The notes under the pieces were generated by a model, which saw nothing but the letters and a program-made list of their open reading frames with translations, was not told where the DNA came from and ran no database searches. The translations under genes and the position numbers were made by a program. From the NCBI GenBank assembly GCA_029531795.1, contig JAPEIS010000006.1:2232001-2296000 (forward strand): DNA of 64,000 bases. The letters run 5' to 3'. This document shows positions 48,596 through 60,871 of this stretch, piece by piece; position 1 is the stretch's first letter; every line of letters starts with the position of its first letter. The stretch comes from Sclerotinia nivalis. Taxonomy: Eukaryota > Ascomycota > Leotiomycetes > Helotiales > Sclerotiniaceae.

Positions 48596-49926
48596 ATCTA
48601 TGTGGTATTAGGGGGGGAATAGCCGAGAAATCGCTTCGCTTAGGGGATCAGGCGGAATAGCTATGAAGGTATTTGTACAATACAAAAGTATCACCAGTAT
48701 ACCATCATTTTAACAAGACATCGTAATTTACCATACGACTATCACCTATTAGGCAAATTCTCATACTCGTGTGAACCTTCATAAGTAGTCATGAAAACTT
48801 AGGACTATCACTATAAGTATAATAATATCTAATATCTCAGTAAACATAATTCAGAAGCAAGAAGCGCGACAATACCGTAAGAAAATTTCAAGTAACTTCT
48901 TCGCAGTATCCAGAAAATTCCGGTAGCATGTACCCAAAAATAATTCGACGGGAAAGGAGATCAGGAAATAAATATTGATATCCTCTGTTCTTAAACTCAA
49001 AGTTCTTGAAGTACTCATCCAAAGGTAGGTATCTACATATCCATCTCCGTAGTCAGCTTTCCCAAATTATTATTCAATAGCACACATTACGGCAGCTTCG
49101 AGTCGAAGAGGATCAGAAAAACAGCAGTTGCACTTTTCTTATCGGATTTCAATGGCATTCTTTGGAATTTGAGAAAATTTATTGTAAATGTGGCTGTCGG
49201 GAAGGGCCAAGTATTTCATTTCTTGAAATGGGATGAGATGACATGGTATTAACTGTTTAGACGGGATCAAATGCTATGAGAACTGGTTCGCAAGTTTGGG
49301 GGAGTAGTGTTGGAGATGTGCAATAGAACTATCAGTTCTCCTGCGAGCTAGTAGTATCTTTCTAGTATGTCACGTTAATCCCGTCTATTCATCTCATCTT
49401 AACCACTCGCTCCTTTCAACACTAATCACCTAGATAATCACTGAAATTACAAATAATACCATCTAACAAGTTTTCATATACATCTCGTTCATCTTATCTG
49501 ATCCACCCATTGCCATCTCTCAATTCTCATCCGATATCCTCAATCCACATCTAGTGAATCTTCGAACATCAGCAAATACATCAATCTCACCATCTACAAT
49601 CTTATTTCTCCATTTTACTCATCCATATATCTCTCTCTGTGTTTAATCTAATCTAACTTAACCGTGACATACAAGCTGAGCACCTCCTCCTTCGCCCCAT
49701 GTGTTTCAAAGCATATATAGGATCAGGTCACGATCTAATTGCTAAATTCCACGCACAATTCAAATCCCCAACGTGCTGTTACATGCTTCATTAATATGCA
49801 GCTAAGATTACAGAACTCTTGTCCCACTTGCGGTCCCCATCATCCTACCATAATTGCGATGCTGAAAATGCGATTTTCTCCAGACACAGAAATCAATGAT
49901 TGATTATACATCCATACTTGCCAAGT

Positions 49927-51520
49927 TTATGGCACGTATGGAATTTGTAGATATGTAACAGATCTCATGTTTGATCCTAGAGATGAGCTAATGTATATAC
50001 CCTTGGATAGTAGCAACTAGCTAACCATCTTCACACGTTGGTAACTATAAATTCATATTAAAGGTCGCGATCTGTATATATTTTCAGATATGCAACGAAA
50101 GATCTAATTTACTATTAGATCATTGGACATTATCGACTGCATCCCACAGTAGGTACGCTAAGATATGCAACAAAAAGTTAGCTATCCGTCAATTTAAGGC
50201 TGTGAAAGAAGTTCCTATCATGGGCAAGAATAATACGTGCTACGGTGGGTATGAATTCTAGATATGCAACAAAAAGCCTCGCTATTAGCTTCAATCACAG
50301 GATATATGGACTGAATCCCATGGTACGTACACATCAGATATGCAACCAAAGTCCAGCGTGACCTGTCAACGTAATACCACGGCACGTATATATTCCAGAT
50401 GTGCAACAAAAGAATTGGAGTTTACTTCAGGGTCATACAGATTACAAAAACTGATGCTACGGTACGTACGCATGAGATATGCAACCAAAGTCCAGCGTGA
50501 CCTACGGCCAAAATGCCATGGCACATATATACTTTCAGATATACAACAGAAGAAGGTTTACTACACTACAGCCAACACATTAACCGCATTCAAGAACACT
50601 GATTCCACAGCACTTATACACCTAAGGTATGCAACAAGAGTTACCTACGTATACTTACGACCCGAAACTTGAATCTGGAATAATAGCCTATGTATATAAG
50701 ACCTAGCATTTTAGCTATCTAAGGTGAATTACCGAAATCATTCTTAGAATCGATTAGGTATACTATTGTACAGAATTTTAACCTAACCATCCATTTCGGC
50801 TTGTACGCGTACGTATTAGATGGACAATCAAACCAGGGATAGGTTGTAAATTTTTGAGACAGTAGAGACTCATGAGTCATTATTTTTTTTGAATTATATT
50901 ATTATCTAGAATACTAATCCTAAGGTTTGCATGTAGAACTATACTTGGACTGAACTAGGGTACGTATGCAACAGATATGCAACAAAAGATTTGAAGTTAG
51001 CCCGTAGCGAGCTAGACCTAAAATGAGAAAATAGTGTTTTTACGTATACGCTTCAGACATACTACAAAAGCTCTGGCAATTCGAGAACGGGAATCTCAAG
51101 AATAGGAATGTATCTACTATAGTAGAAACAATGGTAGCGACTATATACATTATGAGCTATACGAAATACCGCGGTCCATATACAATATCAAATACACAAC
51201 AAAAGCAAATCAAAAAAAAGCTAAAAACTTGCAGTTTGGACTTTAGACCGATCCGTATGTAATTTTAGATGTGCAATATTAGAGGAAAATTCATCGTTAG
51301 ATACACTCTGGAGATCTACGAACTGAATACCACAATTCTTATGTATTCTAGTTATTCAATATAGGAGAAAATGTATCTCTATCTAGTACCTGAATACTAT
51401 ACTACGAGCCGTACACTTTCAGACTTACAACAAGGATACTTACTATAACCATCCAGACCATGACCGTAACTATATCTGATCCCAATCCCACAGTACATGA
51501 CACATCAAATATACAACAGG
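49927..51520 (+). repeat. Degenerate interspersed array of an AGATATGCAACAAAAG unit
   Basis: At least 14 copies of a ~16-bp core AGATATGCAACAAAAG recur on one strand, at roughly 49950, 50086, 50161, 50260, 50336, 50397, 50475, 50537, 50625, 50973, 51055, 51190, 51267, 51421 and about 51504. Many are preceded 10-20 bp upstream by a CCACGGTACGTA-like block, so the real unit is about 60-100 bp. Spacing is irregular and copies differ at several bases, so this is an old, diverged minisatellite or repeat family. No coding frame runs through it. Confidence 0.8.
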
Positions 51521-52651
51521 CAACCCTCACAATCTAAATCCGTACAAAATCACAGCTACTGTCATATACACCCAATAAACATGGAGGGCGAAGACTCAAC
51601 ACCTGTACGTGGTGCCCTCTACGAACCTCCAGCTCTCTATTGAGAGTCTGCAAAGCTAAGATTGAGTCATTTGATGGAATCGGATACATTGGAAGAGAAA
51701 AAGAGGGTTTCCCGATTACGATATTCACGATGAAAAGGTTATTACGATTTTACAGCATCAATATCTTCGAAAGGATGAACGAACATCAACCCAAAATACA
51801 GACGATGGCTACAGAAGCCCTGGTTAGATTCAACATCTGCCATCGATTATTACCTCAATATAAAATATGATACGTCTAATAAGTCCCTTCTATTTCAGAA
51901 AAGTCTTTTCGATACGGAATTTGCTATTGTTTTATTTGCATTTTATATCTTTTTTCGACAATCGATTATCGAAAACACATTCATTTTAACACTACGATTA
52001 TCACGAAACAGAGAATATTATCATCTATCAATTAATACTATACTCTAGGCATCGATACAATATTACACCTTTTCCTCGATTTTACGAAAATATTTTTTGT
52101 ATGTGTATAAATAGGGTTAAAGCCATACCCCACTATCATTACATTCAAACGATCGATATTCCATTCGGCGGTTTCGATTATTTACATTCAAATAAAGCTG
52201 GAGATCATCACACCTAGAAAGGCATACAAAGGAACTAATGAATGAGTTCGAGCTAAGGAGAATGATACCTCCCAATTGCTTTTCACTAGTATGAGAACCC
52301 TTTTGCTGTATTAAAGGTAATCTTAACAGAGATGATTCTTAATCTTTGTAGGAAATGGGTATCGGAATAGCAGATTAAATCGAAGAAGAAGATTATATCA
52401 GTAAGATGCTTTAATTAACAAAGAGTAGAAGGAAAACGAAAAAGGAAAAATCTTAGAGGATGAAGATATCGAGCTTTGTTCCCCAATATTAATTTTCACT
52501 TGCCCTCAATCAACATTTCAAGAGTTGAAAAGAAACCCAAACTATACAAACTGTATACTAGCTAGCATACAACTCCCCATAGCATCAACTAGGAGCTCAT
52601 AGAGCCCCTAGCCGTCCTAGATAGTCTTAGACTCAGTGTGGACGTTAAATC

Positions 52652-52652
52652 A

Positions 52653-52690
<38 letters not shown>
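52652..52690. repeat. AATC tetranucleotide microsatellite
   Basis: About nine to ten copies of AATC. Confidence 0.92.
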
Positions 52691-52691
<1 letters not shown>

Positions 52692-53015
52692 CCCAATAAA
52701 CATAAACATATACATACCACAATCCACCAAAAAACCAACCACAACGATGGAAATCCACGTCCATATACCTACCAACCCATAAATCCCAGATATAGTTACA
52801 ACCCAAGTCCTAAGTTTAAAATAAATACTGACTCTGTAACAATAACGGTGCGGTACGAGCCAAGACATATAGATATCCTCCGATACACAGTCAAAAAGAG
52901 CCGATTCATCACTTCCTATATTAGTTATATAATTACATAACTACCTATCTGTAGAATTATACAAACTAGATAAATATTTCATCTCACGGTAGAAATGTAC
53001 CTAGATATCCATACA

Positions 53016-53464
53016 TCAAACATTCAATGTATCACAAAAGAAGTCAAAAAAAGAAGAAACCTGTTATTAAGTATAAATGAGTCAATCTCTCCCCCCCCCC
53101 TCTTTCTATCTATATACCACAACCCAAACTCTCCACACTCCATACATATTCTAGATACACAATATAAAATACACAATCCACAACCCACAACCCACAACCA
53201 AAAAACAAATACTCTCCCCTCCCTTCCTTCCCCCTCTTCCCTCCCAAGCCCACTCCACAGACACAAAAACACACAAATACACAAACACACAACTACACAA
53301 CTACACACACAATTCCAATTACCCCCCAACTTCTCACGAATTTTACTTACTTTACAGAGATGAGATTGGTCTTGATCCTTGATGCTACTCGAAGACCCGA
53401 GTTTCGTATCTGGTATCTGGATCCCTGTGTTAGTCTTGGGTTGGATTTCTTTGCTGTGAACCAT
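53016..53464 (-). CDS. Possible 52-aa two-exon microprotein
   Basis: ATG at 53464 opens a 114-bp exon (MVHSKEIQPKTNTGIQIPD...) ending exactly at a strong GTAAGT donor (53350). A 290-bp stretch of low-complexity GT/GA-rich DNA follows, up to a TAATAACAG acceptor (53061), then a 45-bp exon ending VSSFFDFFCDTLNV and TGA at 53016. Frames join. This is weak: no family, and the intron is longer than others here. Confidence 0.2.
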
Positions 53465-56400
53465 TCTTAGGAGAAGGAGATATAAATCAACAGAATAGAC
53501 AGCAATAAACAAATCCACCCCAAACACCCACGAAAAGAACGAGAAGCAGAAAGCAGGAAATATATTAAACATATCAATATAACATCCATCAAAGAACAAT
53601 GATTAGGATATAAACAAGTAGATAAATTATAGATAGTTATAACGACCCTCACCCTCAGAGTTAAAGACTAGAGAAGAGAGGAAGAGGGGAAATATGATGT
53701 TTTTATAGTATACCATACTATATCATACCATGGACTTCCATACCCGACTCGACAGTAGGCTTCTTGCGCCGGAATGAGGAGGAACTACCTCTCTACTCTC
53801 GTAGTTATTCATATATTAAATTAAAAGATTATTTATTTATTATCCCGCGATATATTTATTCAACTAGGACCTAGATCGAGGTATGGGTGAGGTATAGATA
53901 TAGATAAAGGTATACTACGCAATTTCAATTTTAATATAGATTAAAAAAAGTACAACTTATAAGTAAAAACCTAAAGGGGGATGATGAAGAAAGATGGTCT
54001 ATCACTTAATAATCAAACTCGAGAACCAAATTCAATATCGAATCTATCCATCTATATAACGCCCAATATACGATTCTATAAATCAACCATGAAACTATGA
54101 AACAAACCTTTAACAAACCCCATCCCCACAAACCACTACACACCACTAGTATTCCAATCCGCGATCCTACATATAATGCCAATGTATTTCGTAAGAATAC
54201 TATACAATTTCTGCTTCGATGCCCTTGAATTCTTGAATTCTTAATGCCGAATAGGTATATAGATAAATAGACAAACATACAAATTATACAAAATATCTAT
54301 ATACAGATCTCCATCTCCATCTCTCTCCATCTCTCTTTCTCTCTCCATCTCTTTATCTCTCTCAATCCACATAATCCACATATTCCAAAACCAATAAACA
54401 TACCTACCTACCTATTAATCTTTCATATCTACTAATCTTTCACATATATAAATCTCTCTCTCTCCATGAAAACACCTCAAAATAGAACATTATACCTATC
54501 TTATCAAAAAATTACCTATAATCCCATCCTTTGAACATTTACCTATCGGGATATTTTCTAGAATATTGGAATATTGGAATATTGTTGTTGGGAATGAGAA
54601 TGAGAATAGCGGAGTAATCTAGAGATAAGTAGCAAGGAAACTACATATCACAATTACTCCATCAAACCATCCTGAAAGCTGATACGAAATTGTAAGACCC
54701 TTAAGGCAAGACAAGACAAGATAAGATAAGATCATTTATCAATTCAACAATGCAAACACCGTACTCCTTATCCTCTCCAGGTTTCCCTACTAATTCCAAA
54801 ACGGTAAAACGGTAAACCAGGTCAAAGTTTCAAACCAACCCCTCATTACCTACCGCCCGTCATCTTGTAACAGAAACAAAACCAAACCATATCAACTAAT
54901 TTCAACACCAACAAAAGGCATATCAAAATGAGAAGCCCATACCCCTCCATCCATCTATCTATCTATCTAACCCATTCATTCCCAATTCCCTCTCCCCCCT
55001 CCCCAATTCCCTCTCCCCTCGCACAAACTAATCGCGCGCTTGACTTACGACCCGCATATCCGCATATACACACGTACTCCGTACTCCGTACTCCGTACAC
55101 GTGCGTGCATACCAATAAACCAAACAACAACAACGACAACACATGACACCTAATCACTCCAGGCCATATCGTTTCATCTCGCTACTTTTCGCCATTTTGT
55201 CCTCTCGCTACATATCGCTACACCAGTGCACCACCTTCTATCTCCTGCACGGGGGATTTTCCGGTTGGTTTGAAGTGTGGCATGTAGAGTGCGTGCAGAT
55301 TGTGGCTTGCATACTTTTGCAGGCCTTTGCAAGCTTTGCGGACGTTGCACCCCACCTTGAGCGCTTGCACTAGGTGGACGGCCTACATGAAGAAAATGGA
55401 ATAGATAATGCAAATGTTTATGTAAATGCAAATGTATATGCAAAATGTATATGCTAATGCAAAAGTAGTCAGCAAGCAAGCAAGTAGCCAAGCAGCCAAG
55501 TAACCAAGTACGGAGTAAGAAAGCAGTAAAGAGAAAGCAAAGTACGGAGTACATTCCAAAAGAGTAAACACGTGACACTACATGCAATCAATCAGAAAAT
55601 CGACCCAGAATGGTTCTGCCCATCTGGTGACCTATAAGGTTATTCCGCTGTTAATAAGGTGAGGGAAATATACAGTGTACCTACGTAGGTAGGGTCTGAC
55701 GTGGTACCTATCCACCTACCATTGAAGTAAACGATATACGATATACTCCCGTTACCCGTAGAATGATATTGTATGTGCCGAATTACCATTTTAAAGTTTG
55801 TCTAAGGCGTCATTTGGAAATATCTGGTTCGGTAGGTACTATGTGATCTACCCACGATCCTTGGCATAATGCTACCAACCCAACGATGAAACTGTTGATC
55901 TGATCTAAATCGACAATCATCATACCCTTTTTAACCCCTCCATGACTCTACTGTAAACGCCCGGATTTCATTAGACTCGGGGTTGATGCTGGTCCGGTGT
56001 GGTGGGGGAATTGATGTTCTAGAAAGAATATGCTTGGTAAACTGTCGGTGTGAAGAAGCGAGATCAATGCAGACCCCAACACATATTTCATATTTGGGGT
56101 GATATGCAAGACTTCTTTCCTTCAGATGTTCAAAAGGTTCAAACTGGATGGATGTACTCGTAGGTTGTACCATGAATGAATGTTCTTCGTGCGGCATCGG
56201 ATGAATATTTTATTATTTCTGGGCTGACCGCATGTACCGCCTTCAAGTTCCAGTGGTGCTTGTCTGTGCCACATATGATTGATTACTGGTATTGTACGGA
56301 GTATTTGATGAGCCTATGAGGCTATGTCCAAGTGCCCGTAATTTTTTGGAGACTGTTGGTGGCGGGGTTAATTCCGAGGTCTCTCCCCAAAGCTGATACC

Positions 56401-59400
56401 AAATAAACGCTTTGATATTTTACCCATGTAACTAACCATGACTGTTGAACCAAAGATGATTAATAAGTCTTGGTTAGGGTTAGAGAGAGAAAGATAAGAT
56501 CTTATCTGAATAAGTGAATAAGGTTTGGTTTGGTTTGTTTCTGCTTACCTTTCTATTCATAAATCATCCATGTCCATGTCTATTGACGCAAGCCATTACC
56601 TTCCCTCCTTCATCACTCTCGCTTCACCGCTGTCCTTGCAAATAACGAATCTTTCCGAGAAAAGATTTGATAAATTTTTCCATAAAAGATTATTGAAACT
56701 GATCTGTTTTCTTTTCGCAATTTTAATAATCCTGTTTTGATTATCTGATTACCTAGACAACAACCGTTACAGTTGACAACGATAAGCAAATTATCCGTGA
56801 TTTAGATAGAATATGAAATTGATTCCTTTCTTCCTTTCGGTGTCATCTCCGACATGCTCATTTCGTTTGACAATGTCGCAGTTCTCCATCCCGAAGCATC
56901 CGAGACTTAGAAGAATATCTTGAAAATATGATATGTGATCAGAAGCATCAAATCTTGAGAGTCACCTGCTTCATTGGCTCATGATTGGAGAAGCTGTAAT
57001 TTTTTTGGCAGATGAGATGCAAATCCCAAATTGTGCATATCCCACGCAGTACTCCGTGTGGCTTGTGGAATTAGGTATTCGCGAGGCGTGGCCAAGCTTA
57101 CATTTTGACGGCGCATGTAACACCTTGATGAGTACCTAGTAGCCCTTTTCAATTTATGACCGGCATATGCTGCGGCCAGTATGCTAACCCTTTCGTTTCT
57201 TTGCCTTGTATTTTCGCCCTTTTAACCATTCATCCGTCCATCCAAATGCAAGAAGGATTTGGAAACAATCGAATAGTTGCAAATACTGTAGTCACCACTT
57301 CACAATGGCGGGGCTCCTCATGCCGAAAGGCGTCATTCCTATTTGGTTTTCCACTGCTTTTCTTGTGTCTCTTTGCCCACCGATCATTCGATGGTGTGTG
57401 CGTTAATCCACTTCTTCCATTCGTTATCAATTTTATGGATCAAACATTTAGTGAACCCTTAGTAGACCGTTTGTATGGAGTGATGAAGTGATAAAAATGG
57501 CATGACAGGCAATCAGTCTCATAATTTGAGGAGCTAAGCGCGCTTGACTCTTCAGATTATTCGGAATGTGAAAGATTAGAATAGTTTCACCTGACCTTCT
57601 CACACGGGTCATTGAGGCTGAATCTATGTTTCGCATGTTCTCGTATCACCAACGCATTCGGGACTGTAAGTAATGAACTTTGATAAAATGTGACTGCGGT
57701 CAGCATATTCTTAGAGAAGAAAGAGTGTGCCATCGGTCGGCTTGACGCGTATAGATTATGAAAGATTGTGGCGAAGATAGAATCAAAAATGTGTCTTGCG
57801 AAGGAGTCACAACATACAACATGGTAAGATACTGTAGCGGTGAAGGAAGAAGGATTCGTAGGTTTGAATCTAAAGATGCAATAGTAGATGAAGGTATCGT
57901 AAGAAAGGGTTGAAGGGAGTTTATGTTGCCGTTTATGTCGGCTCTTGGCTTTTACCCCAGTCCTCCTTTCAGCACCTTGTCCTTTGGCAGGGCGACAGTA
58001 GATAAATCTAATAATGGTTGGTTTGGATTAACGATGTACTTTCTGTACTTGGCGTGACGATCCATCCATCATCCATGTATTTTTAACTGTTTTCAAAGTA
58101 AACTTTTGAGTTTGAGGGCTTTTTTCTCTCTTCATGATCGTTTGTTTCCAAGCTGGGATCCATTCCAGAAAATGCCAATCATAACAATATCTCGGGTTTG
58201 GAAACTCAAATTCGGAATTGAGGGGCAGGAAAGGGGATATTCGGGCAGTATCTTTTTTGGATACTTGAATGTTGTGGTAACTTGTGAGTGATTGTGGGGG
58301 GGGTATTTGAGACAAAAAGTCGGCTGGCTGTCTAGGATGACTATTATTTGTCTTTCCATAGGAAGCCCTGCGAATCATTTTTGCCCAAGAGCCCAGCTGT
58401 TCAAATTCCCCATAACACCCATAACACTTCATAGCCATCCATTAAAAAATTCAAATGATTTTCCAAGTTGTTGCTCAAGACCTGGTGATCATGACTAGAA
58501 ATCTTCCGATTTTTATAAGATCAAGAGTCCTGACCCATTTGGTTTTGATATCCCTCCCCTCATATATGCTTTGTGACGTCGTCATGGATGCATTCTGTCG
58601 GTACTTCTTCGCCAGAATGGGTCTGGATCGTAGAACGTGTTCAAAAAAAGTGACAACAAGTAAATAAAAATATACCCACTCGTTCATAGATTCATGGGGA
58701 AAAAAAAACGTTTGAGGCATCAAGGGACCTTGGAGGGGGTGATGGACTGATCCCGAAGACAAGGCGTTAAATGAAGGAGATGATGTATGATGTACATGTT
58801 ACTGATATGCAGCTTGGCAATCTTTGGATATTGAATATCAAAGCAATTTTGGGGTAGGATACGAGTAATGAAAGCAGATACCCGATGATGACACCGACGG
58901 TATGTAAAGGATAGAATATTGTAGATCTATGTTGGTAATTGTAGTATCTCTGCCAAAAAGGGCATACTAGGTATGTACGGAGTACTAGGTAGCCGACGAC
59001 GAGGTAATTTCCTAATTCATACACCGATATCTCGATATATCGATAACATTTAACATTTTGGTCTTTTCCAGTGATGAACAGATTTGTTTTTATTTATCTT
59101 CATCTGAGGTAAACCATTACCAGATACCAGCCATTAAACCGGTTACCAGCAATTACCAGCAATTACCAGTAACTGATCAAAGTGTTCTTGCCTAGATAAG
59201 GTAAGGTTCCCACTGCACCACCGCTGTTGATACCTACTGAAAATAGCCCGTGTATCTTTTCATAGGATTTTGGGGTTTTTTAAGGATCTTGTCGGTCTTT
59301 ACCTATTCTCGTAGGTATTAACCTTGACTACCTACCTACAGCAAAATACTACATCCCTTGTAATAACTTTTCCTAGTGAGTCTGGTATTGAAATTTGAAT

Positions 59401-60871
59401 ATGTGACAATCTACTTCGAAGTTATCCTATCAACAACTCGATAAACTTCACACACACACACAAATTTCCCACTCCACAACTTGAAAAACTTCATTGCTCT
59501 CCCACTCTTCAAATTTAAAATACATTCTCACCTGTTATATCGTCCTACCTTGAGCATCCTCATCGCCGCCGTATCATTTGTACTCAATAATAAGTGCATA
59601 GAATTATCTACTGGCTAATTACGCAGATCAGAACCAAGAGAAGCAATAGAAAATTCCCACCAAAAAACATATTCCCGCTCCCTCCTCTTTGCATACCTGC
59701 TGAATGCTGAAAACTCGATAATTTCAATTTCAATCCAATCAATACATCAATACATCAATACTCCTCCTCCTTGTGCTGGTTGCTTGATGCTTGACGATTC
59801 TCACCTCTCCACTCCTATCTGTTTATCTCTCCAACCCATCTGGACGGACCATTTCTCGCAGGTTTTTTCTTTTTTTTTTTTTCTTTTTTTTACTCTCCCT
59901 CCCTTACTAGTCTTCCCGAACTTCAGTCCTTCCTCTTAATCCGTTACTTTTAATTTTAATTTCTACAGTACATAAACTGTCTGCACATACGCTACGACCT
60001 GATATTGCATCTGGCGTCGCAAACTAGGAAGTACCCTTAAAAGTGCCAGGGAATAGATGCTTGTGAGTGGGTATTTGATCTCATACACCCTTGTCTTACA
60101 GTAGTGGAGAATTCCTGTACAACAAGAGAAATTCGACGAACCAACGGCCGACCTCGCTTTGCATATCCATAACGCCTGCATACATACAATCCATACAGAA
60201 GGAAGGCCCTCGAGCCTGGTAAACTATTGGTCCCTCGGAACCTTGGTTTAATACTTTGAAAGCGGCAGAACTTCTCTGTTTAGATATCGTCGTCGCAGAA
60301 CATAGGGAGAGTCCCATCCTTCTCTTCTTTGTTCGATCTTTTCTCTTCCTTCCAAAGTGTTGTGAGAGTCTCAGAGCTGTGTTGCCCTACGTGTTCCGCA
60401 CCACGATAAGAGCGTTGAAGAGGTACGTCTAAAAAATTTCCTATCCGTTTTCGATCCTCGTTCCGAGAAACATATCTTCTATCATATGCGGGAGACTTTT
60501 TTTCCTTCTTGCGAACCCAAGAGGTAGTGATCGTAGAATTTGATCTCCTGCGCGTGGAAGACACGGGCGAAGAGCTCCATGGCTTTTTAGGAGATGCTCC
60601 AGATGGGATCTCTCCTTCCGATCCATTCAGACACGAGATACTACGTTGTTGTCACACTAAATGAATTGAAAACCTTCTAACGACGTCGTGTAATCTGCAG
60701 ACTGCCCAAGCAATTTCTTTTTCAACACCTCGAGTCGTACTCTTGCCATACTACGAACGTTTACTTTCGAATACAAGGCCCGCTGATAGCCTGGTTTGAA
60801 GCGTCCTTTTCCCGTGAAAGGGCTTTCTACTGTAATAAACCGTGGTGATTGAAACACATGCATCCTTAATG

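Larger units (their letters stand above)
48596..60868. other. 12 kb gene desert
   Basis: No gene supported with confidence between the two-TM protein and the LRR protein. It holds the degenerate repeat array at 49927-51520, simple repeats (AATC at 52652, C10 near 53091, GTGT and CT tracts near 53200-53300) and several TACTCCGTA motifs. A weak two-exon microprotein candidate lies at 53016-53464. The 59860-60868 segment probably contains the promoter and a long 5' UTR of the LRR gene, including a T-rich tract at about 59865-59890. Confidence 0.5.

Noticed and set aside
55174..55587. 137-codon minus-strand hydrophobic frame
   Set aside because: The hydrophobic part is a translation of a TGCAAATG/ATATGC-type repeat tract, and the rest is Arg/Ser-rich noise.
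57156..57491. 111-codon plus-strand frame with a hydrophobic stretch
   Set aside because: No family, no paralogue and no clean signal peptide. A chance frame is more likely.
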